Below, one piece after another: positions 17,549-27,124 of a stretch of 64,000 bases of DNA (positions within the stretch are counted from its first letter, which is position 1; each line of letters starts with the position of its first letter). This DNA is from Mariprofundaceae bacterium (lineage in GTDB: Bacteria > Pseudomonadota > Zetaproteobacteria > Mariprofundales > Mariprofundaceae): positions 1 to 64,000 of the forward strand of contig JAJFLC010000022.1 of assembly GCA_021772895.1 (NCBI GenBank). The letters run 5' to 3'. Under the pieces are notes generated by a model. It searched no databases. It was not told where the DNA came from and saw only the letters and a program-made list of their open reading frames with translations. The position numbers and the translations under genes are program-made.

Positions 17549-18651
17549 CCACGGCAGTAAACATTTGCATTGCCGGTGGTGGTACCGGCGGTCATGTCAT
17601 GCCCGCACTCGCGCTTGCCGATGCAGCCCGTGAGGCATGGCCCGAAATGAAAATATCGTTCATCGGTGCTGAACGTGGCCTCGAGGCCCGGCTTCTGCCT
17701 GAGCGGGGCGAAGAGGTATTGCTGCTAAGCATGCACGCCGTTCAAGGTGCAGGAATGTTTCAAAAGCTTCGTGTTCTCTTCTGGGAGCTTCCCAGAGCAA
17801 TTCAGAAAGTCCGCAAACAATGGAAAAGCAATCCGCCACAACTGGTGGTAGGTGTGGGTGGTTATGCCAGTGTCACGGGCGTACTTGCGGCATTGATCAG
17901 TCGCATTCCTGTTATGCTCTATGAACAAAATGCCGTACCCGGACTGGTCAATAGAAAGCTGGCCTGTTTTTGTAAAAAAATCATGCTTGGTTTTGCAGAT
18001 GCAGCCCGCTGGTTACCTGCCGGAAAAAACATCATCACCGGAAACATTATTCGGGAAGATATCGTAAAGGTGAACTGGCAGTCCCACACACCACCGAGAC
18101 TTCTCGTGCTTGGCGGCTCACAAGGTGCTGCCTTCCTTAATGAAACCATCCCTGTCGCATGCGAACAGCTGAAAAAGCAGGGTAAACTTTTTCAGGTCAC
18201 ACACATTGCAGGCAACAGCGATACAAGCATTCAACAGGTCACGGATGCTTATAAAGATGCAGGTATTAAAGCTGATGTACTTGGGTTTTGCAGTGACATG
18301 CCGGACTTTTATAGCAGTGGTGACCTGATGATTGCCCGCAGTGGTGCCATGACGGTGGGTGAAACAGCGATCTGTGGTATGCCGAGTATTTTTGTACCAT
18401 TGCCACATGCTGCTGATCATCATCAATTTTATAATGCCAAGGCCAGTGCTGACACAGGTGCCGCCATTATTTTTGAACAGCAGGATTGCTCTGCAAGCAA
18501 ACTGGCAAAACAGATTGAAAATCTGTTATTTGATATTCCCCGGCTTACCGACATGAGTCGGGCTGCCAAAACGGTTGCGCCCACCCATGCCAAAGAGAAG
18601 CAGCTTGAAGCATTGCAGGCACTACTGCCTGTAGCGGAAATCATGGTATGA
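17545..18651 (+). CDS. murG: Lipid II synthase MurG
   Basis: MurG transfers GlcNAc from UDP-GlcNAc to lipid I on the inner face of the membrane. The 368-residue GT28 enzyme has the N-terminal GGGTGGH loop at 11-17, VVGVGGYAS, YEQNAVPGL and LVLGGSQGA, with a C-terminal SRSGAMTVGE-like stretch (ARSGAMTVGETAICG) and PLPHAADHHQ that bind the nucleotide sugar. It overlaps murC by four bases. Confidence 0.97.
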   Translation: MTTAVNICIAGGGTGGHVMPALALADAAREAWPEMKISFIGAERGLEARLLPERGEEVLLLSMHAVQGAGMFQKLRVLFWELPRAIQKVRKQWKSNPPQLVVGVGGYASVTGVLAALISRIPVMLYEQNAVPGLVNRKLACFCKKIMLGFADAARWLPAGKNIITGNIIREDIVKVNWQSHTPPRLLVLGGSQGAAFLNETIPVACEQLKKQGKLFQVTHIAGNSDTSIQQVTDAYKDAGIKADVLGFCSDMPDFYSSGDLMIARSGAMTVGETAICGMPSIFVPLPHAADHHQFYNAKASADTGAAIIFEQQDCSASKLAKQIENLLFDIPRLTDMSRAAKTVAPTHAKEKQLEALQALLPVAEIMV

Positions 18652-20090
18652 AAACACGTATTCAATGCATTCACCTGACAGGCATCGGTGGCATCGGTAT
18701 GAGTGGCATTGCCGAATTGTTACATAATCAGGGCTTTAGCGTGCAGGGAAGTGATGCGGCTGAAAGTCCCAATGTACTTAAACTGCGTGGTTTGGGTATT
18801 GCTGTCTCGGTTGGCCATGCCAAAGAGAACCTTGGCAAAGCGCAGGTGGTTGTAACCTCAACTGCGATTACAAAAGATAATCCTGAAGTCAATGAAGCCA
18901 GGAAACAGGGTATCCCGATCATTCCCAGGGCTGAAATGCTGGCAGAACTGATGCGCATGAAACAAGGCGTGGCTGTTGCAGGAAGCCATGGAAAAACAAC
19001 CATTACCTCAATGATCGCACATGGCATGGAAACTGCCGGGCTTGACCCGACTTATGTCATCGGTGGTCGTTTGATGGCGACAGGCGACAATGCCAAGCTG
19101 GGTTCCAGTCCATGGCTGGTGGCTGAAGCAGATGAAAGTGATGGTTCATTCCTTCGCCTGGCCCCCACCATTGCTGTTGTCAGCAATATCGATCCGGAAC
19201 ATCTGGATCACTATGGTGATTTTGAACATCTGATGCGGGCTTTTCGACAATTTGTAAATTTAACCCCGTTTTATGGGCGTGTTGTCCTGCATCATGAACA
19301 TCCAAACGTAGCCGCACTGCGCGAAGGCTTGCACAAACCGGTGACAACATATGGCAGCAGCCCTCAGGCAGACCTTCATTTGATGAATGTGAAGCCCGAT
19401 GGAAACGGTCAACAATTAACGGTAGGCATTCGTGAAAAAAAACAGACATGCCATTTCCGACTGCCTATGCCCGGCCGTCATAATGCCGAAAATGCACTTG
19501 CAGCTATCGCTGTCCTGCTTGATCTGGGTGTTGATACCAAAACAATCAAACAAGCGATGGAAAGTTTCGCCGGCATTCAGCGGCGCTTCCAATGCACATC
19601 ATCAAACAGTGGTGTTCTGGTCGATGATTATGCCCATCACCCAAAAGAGATCATGGCAACATTAGAGGCCGCGATCGCATGCTGGCCTGAAAAAGAGATC
19701 GCTGTGATCTTTCAGCCTCATCGATATACCCGAACTCAGGATTTAATGGCCGAATTTCTTGGCGCATTTGATACGGCCCATGAGGTTGCGTTGCTACCCA
19801 TCTATGCAGCCAGCGAAACAGCTATCAAAGGCATTTCATCTGAAAATATGGTTGAAAACATGCGCACAAGAGGTCACAGGCATGTGACATATTGCCAAAG
19901 TTTGGAAACTGCAAAAAAACATGCCCTACAGAATTTATCAAACGGTAAAGTGGTATTGCTTATGGGAGCCGGGTCGATCGGTTCTCTGGCTCAACAACTG
20001 CGTGATGCCATTAATGAACAACCTGACGATAAAAAAAATCGCCCAATTGCTAACGGGCTGACTGATCTAAATGCTGGAGCATTGCCATGA
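18648..20090 (+). CDS. murC: UDP-MurNAc:L-alanine ligase MurC
   Basis: MurC adds L-Ala to UDP-MurNAc, the first peptide-stem step. The 480-residue product has the N-terminal GIGGIGMSGIAE motif, the ligase P-loop GSHGKTT at 112-118, EADESDGSF, NIDPEHLDHY, and VDDYAHHPKE in the C-terminal domain. The C-terminal tail past about residue 460 is poorly conserved and probably disordered. ATGA overlaps join it to murG and murB. Confidence 0.97.
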   Translation: MKTRIQCIHLTGIGGIGMSGIAELLHNQGFSVQGSDAAESPNVLKLRGLGIAVSVGHAKENLGKAQVVVTSTAITKDNPEVNEARKQGIPIIPRAEMLAELMRMKQGVAVAGSHGKTTITSMIAHGMETAGLDPTYVIGGRLMATGDNAKLGSSPWLVAEADESDGSFLRLAPTIAVVSNIDPEHLDHYGDFEHLMRAFRQFVNLTPFYGRVVLHHEHPNVAALREGLHKPVTTYGSSPQADLHLMNVKPDGNGQQLTVGIREKKQTCHFRLPMPGRHNAENALAAIAVLLDLGVDTKTIKQAMESFAGIQRRFQCTSSNSGVLVDDYAHHPKEIMATLEAAIACWPEKEIAVIFQPHRYTRTQDLMAEFLGAFDTAHEVALLPIYAASETAIKGISSENMVENMRTRGHRHVTYCQSLETAKKHALQNLSNGKVVLLMGAGSIGSLAQQLRDAINEQPDDKKNRPIANGLTDLNAGALP

Positions 20091-20977
20091 GCTGGGCACA
20101 GGATATTGCAAAACTGGGGCGACTCGATGAACAGGTTCCCATGTCAGCACATACCACGCTGGCCATCGGTGGACCGGCCCACTGGTATTTTCGTGCAACA
20201 GGCATCCATGAACTGGCCGAAGCGCTTCGTATCATTCCTCTGGACATCGCTATTTTGCCATTGGGACGCGGCAGCAATCTGCTGGTTCCCGATCATGGCT
20301 TTGATGGCATTGTGCTCGATTTTGGTGAACTTTCCCAAATCACTGTCGCTGATACCACACTCACAGCAGAAGCCGGTGCCCGTATGAGTAAAGTTGCTCA
20401 GCAATGTGCAACACATGGCTTGGCAGGCCTTGAATTTTTGGCGACTGTGCCCGGTGATATGGGCGGTGGTATTGCCATGAATGCCGGTGCATTCGGACAG
20501 CAGCTATCCGATACCCTGCTCTCTATTCAGATATTGCATCGTCATGGTGAGATCGAAACATTTCAACGGGATCAACTGCAAATGATCTATCGTCATACCA
20601 GCTTGCCTAAAAAATCATTGGTGGTTTCCAGCGTATTTACCCTGAACATCGATAAATCTGAAGCCATTCGTGAACGGATGCGTAATATGCGCAAACAACG
20701 CAGCAGCACCCAGCCGCTTGCCCTGCCTAACTGTGGATCCGTTTTTAAAAACCCTGAGGGTGATTATGCCGCACGCCTGATTGAAGAAGCTGGACTCAAA
20801 GGCAAAAAAATTGGCCATGCGACCATATCTTCCACTCACGCCAACTTCATTGTTAATGAAGGGGGTGCATCCTGTGAAGATGTACTGACCCTGATCAACA
20901 TGGCTCAACAAGCGGTTCAAGCCAAATTTGATATACGGCTGGAACCGGAAGTACGTATCATGGGAGGTTCGGCGTGA
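20087..20977 (+). CDS. murB: UDP-N-acetylenolpyruvoylglucosamine reductase MurB
   Basis: MurB reduces the enolpyruvyl group to make UDP-MurNAc, using FAD and NADPH. The 296-residue length and the GRGSNLLV FAD-binding segment, the GLEFLATVPGDMGGGIAMNAGAFG region, YRHTSLP, and the NCGSVFKNPEGDYAARLIEEAG segment with the catalytic Ser are typical of type II MurB. The final EPEVRIMG is also usual. The stop overlaps the GTG start of ddl. Confidence 0.96.
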   Translation: MSWAQDIAKLGRLDEQVPMSAHTTLAIGGPAHWYFRATGIHELAEALRIIPLDIAILPLGRGSNLLVPDHGFDGIVLDFGELSQITVADTTLTAEAGARMSKVAQQCATHGLAGLEFLATVPGDMGGGIAMNAGAFGQQLSDTLLSIQILHRHGEIETFQRDQLQMIYRHTSLPKKSLVVSSVFTLNIDKSEAIRERMRNMRKQRSSTQPLALPNCGSVFKNPEGDYAARLIEEAGLKGKKIGHATISSTHANFIVNEGGASCEDVLTLINMAQQAVQAKFDIRLEPEVRIMGGSA

Positions 20978-21930
20978 ATCCATCCACCCTCCTCAGTCCT
21001 GTTCAATTTACCAACGTGGGTGTGTTAATGGGCGGTACATCCAGTGAACGTGAGATTTCGTTACGTTCCGGAAAGGCGGTCTCTGCTGCGTTGAAACGCT
21101 CAGGTGTACCTGTAACCGAAATCGACCTGACCCACAACTGGCCGGAACAGATCCAATCAGCCAATATCGATGCTGCATTCATTGCGCTGCATGGAACACT
21201 CGGTGAAGATGGCGCGATTCAAGGTCTGCTTGAAATCATGAACATCCCCTACACCGGTTCTAATATCACCGCTTCTGCGCTTTGCATGCACAAACAACTT
21301 TGCAAAAATGTACTTGATAAAGCGGGACTTAAAACACCGCTCGATATTCCATTGACTGATAACGGCCCCGCGCGTTATCCGGTGATTCTTAAACCTGTTG
21401 CAGAAGGCTCAAGTGTCGGACTTCATTTCCTAAACAATCAACAGGAGTGGAACACGCTAAACGTCGACGACCCAACCCACTGGATGGCAGAGATGCCGAT
21501 AACGGGGCCGGAGATTCATGTGTCCACGCTTAACGGCAAGGCGCTGCCACCTGTCGAGGTTGTTCCGAAATCCGGTGTCTATGATTACGAGTCCAAATAC
21601 ACGGTTGGCGCAACGGAATATTTCTGCCCTGCCCGGCTGCCTGCCGAAACGCTTCGTCTGTGCATGCAGCGTGCGGAAGAGGCGGTCGAGGTCACAGGAT
21701 GTGATGGGGCACCGCGTGTGGATATCATTGTTCCTGATGGTGGCGAACCCGTCATCCTTGAAGTCAATACGATCCCCGGCATGACAGAAACCAGCCTGCT
21801 TCCTAAAGCTGCCGCTGCTGCGGGTATCCCATTTGATGATCTATGCTGCCGGATGTTGGCTGTAGTCCGCCCTGTTTCAAATAAGGCCTCTTCAGGAAAA
21901 GAACTCTCAAAGAGCAAGGTGGGATCATGA
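20974..21930 (+). CDS. ddl: D-alanine-D-alanine ligase
   Basis: Ddl makes the D-Ala-D-Ala dipeptide used by MurF. The 318-residue ATP-grasp enzyme has VLMGGTSSEREISLRSG near the N-terminus, ALHGTLGEDGAIQG, YTGS, KPVAEGSSVGL, and the metal-binding EVNTIPGMTETSLLPKAAAAAG. The GTG start at 20974 has GGAGG six bases upstream and a GTGA overlap with murB, so it is preferred to the ATG 18 codons later. Its place before ftsQ is the gamma/betaproteobacterial arrangement. Confidence 0.95.
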   Translation: MNPSTLLSPVQFTNVGVLMGGTSSEREISLRSGKAVSAALKRSGVPVTEIDLTHNWPEQIQSANIDAAFIALHGTLGEDGAIQGLLEIMNIPYTGSNITASALCMHKQLCKNVLDKAGLKTPLDIPLTDNGPARYPVILKPVAEGSSVGLHFLNNQQEWNTLNVDDPTHWMAEMPITGPEIHVSTLNGKALPPVEVVPKSGVYDYESKYTVGATEYFCPARLPAETLRLCMQRAEEAVEVTGCDGAPRVDIIVPDGGEPVILEVNTIPGMTETSLLPKAAAAAGIPFDDLCCRMLAVVRPVSNKASSGKELSKSKVGS

Positions 21931-22697
21931 GTCGCACCAACACCCGCCGTATGCCTAAAGTCGAAGTGAAACAACACCGGCAATTGATACGCAGAAGAGT
22001 GACGTTGATTGCAGGCATTGTTATGGCACTGGCGCTATCCATATCCGCACTGCTTCTGCTTAACCAGGCTTTTCGTGTCTCCACATGGGACATTGAAATT
22101 GCAGGAAGTGCGCCCAAAAGTCTGGAACAACACATTGACTCGGCCATGAAATCCCTGCCCGATTACAACTTCTGGTCAACACGGCCCGGTGTACTTCGCA
22201 CTCACCTGCTTCAAGCTGTTCCCGACCTTGAAAACATCGATATTCGCAGAACATTGACCGGCTCATTGCAGCTTTATGCCACAGCCCGTACGCCTGTCGG
22301 CCTATGGCAAAAAGCAGAGAGTAAAACGTTTCTGGTGGACATGCATGGCACGGCCTATCGCCCGCTACAGGCAAGTGAAACGGCTGACCTGCCTATTCTA
22401 CGCGTTGAAAAAACGGATATTCGCGAGGTATCTGAACTATTGCGGTTTATGAAATCCAAACATCCTGTCTATTTTTCCCGTATCAGCGAACTATTTACAA
22501 GTAACAACACTTGGAAAATCAACTTTGATCAAGGGCAGCAGTGGCTGGTTTCACGTAATCAGGATATTTTGTATTCTATTACTAAGATTCGTGAGCTATT
22601 GGAAAAACCACGCTGGCGTTCTGGTCATTGGCGAGTAGATGCACGTGCAGAGAAACGCTGGTTTTTTCGCCCAACCGGGCAAGAGGGAGTGATTTAA
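21927..22697 (+). CDS. ftsQ: Cell division protein FtsQ
   Basis: FtsQ is a bitopic inner-membrane protein that recruits FtsB and FtsL to the septum. The 256-residue product has a basic cytoplasmic N-terminus, one membrane helix at about 28-50 (TLIAGIVMALALSISALLLL), a POTRA-like domain, and a beta domain. Sequence conservation is low apart from segments such as PDLENIDIRRTLTGSLQL and RTPVGLW. The identity rests on topology and on its place between ddl and ftsA. The stop TAA shares its last A with the ftsA ATG. Confidence 0.9.
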   Translation: MSRTNTRRMPKVEVKQHRQLIRRRVTLIAGIVMALALSISALLLLNQAFRVSTWDIEIAGSAPKSLEQHIDSAMKSLPDYNFWSTRPGVLRTHLLQAVPDLENIDIRRTLTGSLQLYATARTPVGLWQKAESKTFLVDMHGTAYRPLQASETADLPILRVEKTDIREVSELLRFMKSKHPVYFSRISELFTSNNTWKINFDQGQQWLVSRNQDILYSITKIRELLEKPRWRSGHWRVDARAEKRWFFRPTGQEGVI

Positions 22698-23929
22698 TGT
22701 CCAAATATGAACAGGTCATTGTCGGACTTGATATCGGAACAAGTAAAATTGCTTGCATCGTGGCTGAGTCAGCACCGGATGGAAAACTTGATGTCATCGG
22801 TATCGGCACCCACCCTTCCCGTGGGCTTCGTAAAGGTGTGGTTGTTAATATCGAAAGTACAGTTGAATCCATCCGTCTGGCTGTAGAAGAAGCGGAACTG
22901 ATGTCCGGTGTCGACATTAAGTCCGTCTATACAGGCATCGCAGGAAGTCATATTCGTGGATATAACAGTCATGGTGTTGTTGCGACAAGAAGCAACGAAG
23001 TTACCAAAGAAGATGTAAACCGCGTGATTGATGCTGCACAGGCGATGAATATCCCGGCAGATCAAAAGGTCCTTCACATCCTGCCACAGGAATACATCAT
23101 TGATCATCAGGATGGTATTCGCGAACCGATTGGTATGAGTGGTGTACGTCTGGAAGCCAAGGTGCATGTGATCACCGGGGCCGTTTCATCTGCCCAGAAT
23201 ATCATCAAATGCTGCAATCGTTGTGATTTGGATGTTGCAGATATGGTGTTGGAGCAGGTCGCCTCCAGTGAGGCTGTGCTAAGTCAGGATGAAAAGGATA
23301 TCGGCGTCGTGCTTGTAGATATCGGCGGTGGCACAACCGACATCGCAGTGTTTATTGATGGTGCGATTCGCCACACCGCAGTGATTCCGATTGGTGGTGA
23401 TCACCTGACCAATGATCTGGTGGTTGGCCTGCGCACCTCAGCACGTGAAGCTGACCAGTTAAAGAAAAAATATGGTGCCTGCATGGTAGAGCTTGTCTCA
23501 TCGGAAGATCAGATCGAGGTCCCCAGTGTAGGAGGCCGCGCGCCACGCCCCATGCCACGGCAGGTGATGGCACAAATTTTAGAGCCGCGTGTTCAGGAAT
23601 TATTTGAACTGGTCAGAGCCGAACTTCAACGTTCCGGCTATCAGGAACTCATTGCCGCAGGGCTGGTGCTTACAGGCGGGAGTTCACTGCTTCAAGGTAT
23701 GGTAGAACTTGCTGAAGAGACCTTCGATAGCCTGCCAGTGCGTCTGGGAAGACCACAGGGTGTTGGTGGACTCGTTGATGTTGTCTCCAGCCCCATGTAT
23801 GCCACAGGTGTTGGCCTGATTCTTTATGGACAACGTTATCGGCAACAAAAGCCCATTACGATCAACGAACAAAACATGTTTTCAAAAGTATTAAAACGAA
23901 TGCGAAGCTGGTTTGGCGACAACACTTAA
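22697..23929 (+). CDS. ftsA: Cell division protein FtsA
   Basis: FtsA is the actin-like ATPase that anchors FtsZ to the inner membrane. The 410-residue protein shows VGLDIGTSKIACIV (phosphate loop 1), VDIGGGTTDIAVF (phosphate loop 2), LTGGSSLLQGM (adenosine site) and a C-terminal amphipathic tail, KVLKRMRSWF, that would insert in the membrane. The open frame begins at 22628, but the ATG at 22697 gives the normal MSKYEQVIVGLDIGT start and overlaps the ftsQ stop by one base. Confidence 0.97.
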   Translation: MSKYEQVIVGLDIGTSKIACIVAESAPDGKLDVIGIGTHPSRGLRKGVVVNIESTVESIRLAVEEAELMSGVDIKSVYTGIAGSHIRGYNSHGVVATRSNEVTKEDVNRVIDAAQAMNIPADQKVLHILPQEYIIDHQDGIREPIGMSGVRLEAKVHVITGAVSSAQNIIKCCNRCDLDVADMVLEQVASSEAVLSQDEKDIGVVLVDIGGGTTDIAVFIDGAIRHTAVIPIGGDHLTNDLVVGLRTSAREADQLKKKYGACMVELVSSEDQIEVPSVGGRAPRPMPRQVMAQILEPRVQELFELVRAELQRSGYQELIAAGLVLTGGSSLLQGMVELAEETFDSLPVRLGRPQGVGGLVDVVSSPMYATGVGLILYGQRYRQQKPITINEQNMFSKVLKRMRSWFGDNT

Positions 23930-23975
23930 ACAGTTATAAAGAAAAAAATAAAAGAGCACGAAAGGAGAAAATATT

Positions 23976-25145
23976 ATGGGAACTTTATACACATTTGAAG
24001 ATAACAGCGCACAAGCTGCAAACATCAAAGTGATCGGTATTGGCGGTGGCGGTGGCAACGCATTGAACAACATGATTGAGCACAATCTGCGCGGTGTTGA
24101 TTTCATCGTAGCCAATACCGATGCACAGGCCATCGAACACAGTTGCGCAGATACCAAACTCCAACTGGGTACCGACCTCACACGTGGGCTCGGTGCAGGT
24201 GCCAATCCTCAGGTTGGCCGTGATGCCGCAGACTCTGAACGGGAACACCTGCGTGAGTTTTTCCAAAATACAGACATGGTATTTATTACCGCTGGCATGG
24301 GTGGCGGCACAGGAACAGGTGCAGCCCCGATCATCGCTGAAGTAGCCAGTGAAATGGGAGTCCTGACCGTGGCTGTGGTCACCAAACCATTCAACTTCGA
24401 AGGCAAACGTCGTATGCGACAGGCTGATGCAGGCATTGAAGAGCTGCGCAAACATGTGGATACCCTGATCACCATTCCAAATCAAAAATTGATTGGCGCA
24501 GTTGGCAAAAACACATCCATGCTGGAAGCCTTCCGTAAAGCTGATGATGTACTGCTACAAGCTGTGAAAGGTATCTCTGAGCTGATCACCCATACCGGCT
24601 ATATGAATGTCGATTTTGCTGATGTGAAAGCGGTTATGAGTGAAACACGTGGCATGGCAATGATGGGCTCCGGCACTGCAAATGGCGAAAACCGTGCCTG
24701 TGAAGCCGCTGAGCATGCCATCTCTTCTCCGCTTCTCGAAGATATCGATATCCATGGCGCACATGGCATTCTTGTGAATGTCACCGGCAATGAAGATATG
24801 ACACTGGCTGAATATGATGAGGCGGTATCTATCATCCAGAATATGGCTGACGAAGATGCCAATATCATCTGCGGTATGGTATACGACAAAAATGTAGGTG
24901 ATGAAATGCGTGTAACCGTTGTAGCAACAGGATTGAACACGGATACAACAGCCCGTGTCACAGCGATTCCAAGCACTTCAGACAATAGTTTCATTCTGCC
25001 AAAAACGGCCGCTGTTCAACAACCCATGTTTGCAACTGAGCACACTCAGTCGGCAGCACCACAGGCCCAGGTCGTTGGATTGAATCAAGCCTATGATGAA
25101 GATCAGTTGGCCGTTCCAACCTGGATACGTCGCCAGGCTGACTAA
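23976..25145 (+). CDS. ftsZ: Cell division GTPase FtsZ
   Basis: FtsZ polymerises into the division ring. The 389-residue tubulin homologue has VIGIGGGGGNALNNM at the N-terminus, the tubulin signature GGGTGTG at 109-115, and NFEGKRRM and NVDFADVK (T7 loop) segments. A linker of about 50 residues leads to the conserved C-terminal peptide LAVPTWIRRQAD, which binds FtsA. An AAGGAGAAA ribosome site precedes the ATG. There is a 46-base gap after ftsA and a 212-base gap before lpxC with no clear terminator; a weak 5-bp stem with TTTTATTG loop lies near 25230. Confidence 0.98.
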   Translation: MGTLYTFEDNSAQAANIKVIGIGGGGGNALNNMIEHNLRGVDFIVANTDAQAIEHSCADTKLQLGTDLTRGLGAGANPQVGRDAADSEREHLREFFQNTDMVFITAGMGGGTGTGAAPIIAEVASEMGVLTVAVVTKPFNFEGKRRMRQADAGIEELRKHVDTLITIPNQKLIGAVGKNTSMLEAFRKADDVLLQAVKGISELITHTGYMNVDFADVKAVMSETRGMAMMGSGTANGENRACEAAEHAISSPLLEDIDIHGAHGILVNVTGNEDMTLAEYDEAVSIIQNMADEDANIICGMVYDKNVGDEMRVTVVATGLNTDTTARVTAIPSTSDNSFILPKTAAVQQPMFATEHTQSAAPQAQVVGLNQAYDEDQLAVPTWIRRQAD

Positions 25146-25357
25146 GTTTTATTCTTATGCATACAGCCGCCTAAGTTGTATAAACATGAGAATATTTTGC
25201 GGATTTATGTGGAACATGGCATGCTACGTCGCCAATTTTATTGTTGGCTTGTGCCCTGTATCACGGAAATCGCATGTCACGATAAGATGATTGCCTTCTC
25301 AGATCTGATGTAAGATTAGAGAAATATTGAAAAAGTTGAATGTAAGGGGAACCGTCT

Positions 25358-26260
25358 ATGATTCCACAACGAACACTGAACCATTCCATCCGCTGTAGCG
25401 GTATTGGTCTACATTCCGGGAAAAAGATCCAACTGGTTCTGCATCCTGCCAATGAAGATTCAGGGATCACGTTTAGTCGTTCAGATTTGGGCATCACGAT
25501 TCCCGCAAAAGCAGAAAATGTGACTGATACACGCCTTTGCACAACAATTGGTCAGGGCGACGCGAACATCTCAACCGTTGAACATCTTCTCTCGGCTTTG
25601 GCCGGGTTGGGCATTGATAACGCACACATTGAAGTCAGCGGTCCGGAAGTCCCTGTCATGGACGGCTCTTCTGCACCGTTTGTTTTTCTGATCCAGTGCG
25701 CTGGCATTCAGGAACAGAAAAAAGCCAAAAAAGTGATGCGTATTTTGAAAAAAATTGAAGTCACAGAGGGTGACAAACGCTGTTCTCTACATCCTTCAAC
25801 AGGATTTAAAATCTCCTACCTTCTGGACTATGATCATCCGCTGCTGCGTGAACGCAAAGTTAGCATAGATTTTTCCCGCCAGGCATACACCCGTGAAGTC
25901 AGTCGAGCGCGTACATTCGGTTTCCTGCATGAAATTGAAAGTCTTCAGAAAATCGGTCTTGCACTCGGTGGATCACTTGAGAATGCCGTTGTACTGGATC
26001 AATACCGTGTCATGAATGAAACCGGTCTTCGTTATGAAGATGAATGCGTCCGCCACAAAATTCTTGATACGCTTGGTGATCTGTCTCTTGCAGGCCTGCC
26101 CATTGTTGGCGCTTTTGAAGGTGAACGCACCGGCCATGAGATGAACCATAAACTGGTTACGGCCCTGCTGGCTGACCCATCAGCATGGAAAATTGAAGAG
26201 CTGCAAGCCAATAAAAACAATGAAGAAACTGTCAGCGGCCAACTTGCACACCAACAGTAA
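25358..26260 (+). CDS. lpxC: UDP-3-O-acyl-N-acetylglucosamine deacetylase LpxC
   Basis: LpxC is the zinc deacetylase that commits UDP-GlcNAc to lipid A, which shows an LPS-type outer membrane. The 300-residue product has the zinc ligands His76 (VEHLLSALAG), His233 and Asp237 (HKILDTLGD) and the catalytic-His segment near GERTGHEMNHKL. PEVPVMDGSSAPFV is also diagnostic. It follows ftsZ as in E. coli but without secM between. AAGGGG precedes the ATG. Confidence 0.97.
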   Translation: MIPQRTLNHSIRCSGIGLHSGKKIQLVLHPANEDSGITFSRSDLGITIPAKAENVTDTRLCTTIGQGDANISTVEHLLSALAGLGIDNAHIEVSGPEVPVMDGSSAPFVFLIQCAGIQEQKKAKKVMRILKKIEVTEGDKRCSLHPSTGFKISYLLDYDHPLLRERKVSIDFSRQAYTREVSRARTFGFLHEIESLQKIGLALGGSLENAVVLDQYRVMNETGLRYEDECVRHKILDTLGDLSLAGLPIVGAFEGERTGHEMNHKLVTALLADPSAWKIEELQANKNNEETVSGQLAHQQ

Positions 26261-26326
26261 TTTTAACTTTATTCAAATCAATTCCAACCACTATAGGTCA
26301 GCGATTTAACCGTCTACGAACTAAGG

Positions 26327-26503
26327 CTAATGTTGCGTAAAACTGGCAGCAAACCGTTCAACCCATTCGTCGGCAGCCTCATCAATCGTAATGTTTCGCC
26401 CACCCTTTTCGCAAACATCCAACCAGTAGCGTTTAATATGACAAAGCTGATCAAACATGTGTGCACGAAACATTTCTTCCTTATTAATAAATGCGACACC
26501 CAT
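26327..26503 (-). CDS. Small conserved-looking protein, 58 residues, unknown function
   Basis: Minus-strand ATG at 26501-26503 opens 58 codons ending in TAG at 26327. AAGGAG lies eight bases upstream, one of the best ribosome sites in the window. The product begins MGVAFINKEEMFRAHMFDQL and continues with CHIKRYWLDVCEKGGRNITI and DEAADEWVERFAASF. It is acidic, predicted helical, with no signal or membrane segment. The compact pattern of aromatic and charged residues looks like a real protein. I do not recognise a named family. It sits alone between lpxC and the ycgN-like gene, which is 171 bases upstream on the same strand. Confidence 0.7.
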   Translation of the reverse strand: MGVAFINKEEMFRAHMFDQLCHIKRYWLDVCEKGGRNITIDEAADEWVERFAASFTQH

Positions 26504-26674
26504 GGCTCAGTCTCCTTTTGATCTGAATCTTTTCTGATCCTCAGTATATTTAATTTAACATTTCCCGATTGTGAGGTAAATCCGCAATAATACGGATATT
26601 GTTACCCGGATACTGAGTCAAATTTGATTGGTCTTAGGCTCCTGAGACCATCAAAAACAGTCATTCGTAAAACA

Positions 26675-27115
26675 TCAGATGAGCTCTTCAACAATATAAT
26701 CTTCAAGATTGTCCATATCGGCATCGCTTTCATGAATGGCGTTGTTTTGCATCGATACCCCGGCTTTGTGAACACTTTTCGGGTCGCCTGAAATAAGTGG
26801 ATGCCACGACTTCAACTTTTTACCTTCGAACAACAATCGATAGGCACAGCGTTCGGGTAACCATTCATATTCCCGTTTGGTGAATTTGCGAATGTCGGCA
26901 CACTCAGGCACTGATTCGAAGCGTTTTTCATAAGAGCTACAGCGGCACGTTTTCGAATCAAATAAAGAACAAGCGACATTGGTAAAAAACATCTCATCGC
27001 TATCTTCATCCTGAAACTTGTAGAGACAACAGCGGCCACAGCCATCACAGAGTGATTCCCACTCTTTATCCGTCATCTCCGACAACGACTTGTTTTCCCA
27101 GAATGGTTTATTCAT
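26675..27115 (-). CDS. YcgN/UPF0260-type CxxCxxCC protein
   Basis: The 146-residue protein has the metal-binding cluster LCDGCGRCCLYKF (Cys at about 23, 26, 29, 30) near the N-terminus and further cysteines in SKTCRCSSYEKR and PECADI. It ends with the WLPERCAYRLLFEGKKL and WHPLISGDPKSVH segments that define the YcgN (UPF0260) family. These proteins are thought to bind zinc or iron and their function is not settled. It follows uup by nine bases and is probably co-transcribed with it. Confidence 0.9.
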   Translation of the reverse strand: MNKPFWENKSLSEMTDKEWESLCDGCGRCCLYKFQDEDSDEMFFTNVACSLFDSKTCRCSSYEKRFESVPECADIRKFTKREYEWLPERCAYRLLFEGKKLKSWHPLISGDPKSVHKAGVSMQNNAIHESDADMDNLEDYIVEELI

Positions 27116-27124
27116 TCAACACGC

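Noticed and set aside
22628-22696. Longer FtsA start inside ftsQ
   Set aside because: The residues have no match to FtsA, and ATG 22697 gives the standard N-terminus.
25146-25357. A gene (such as secM or zapD) between ftsZ and lpxC
   Set aside because: The 212 bases contain no ORF with a start signal or recognisable product in either strand.
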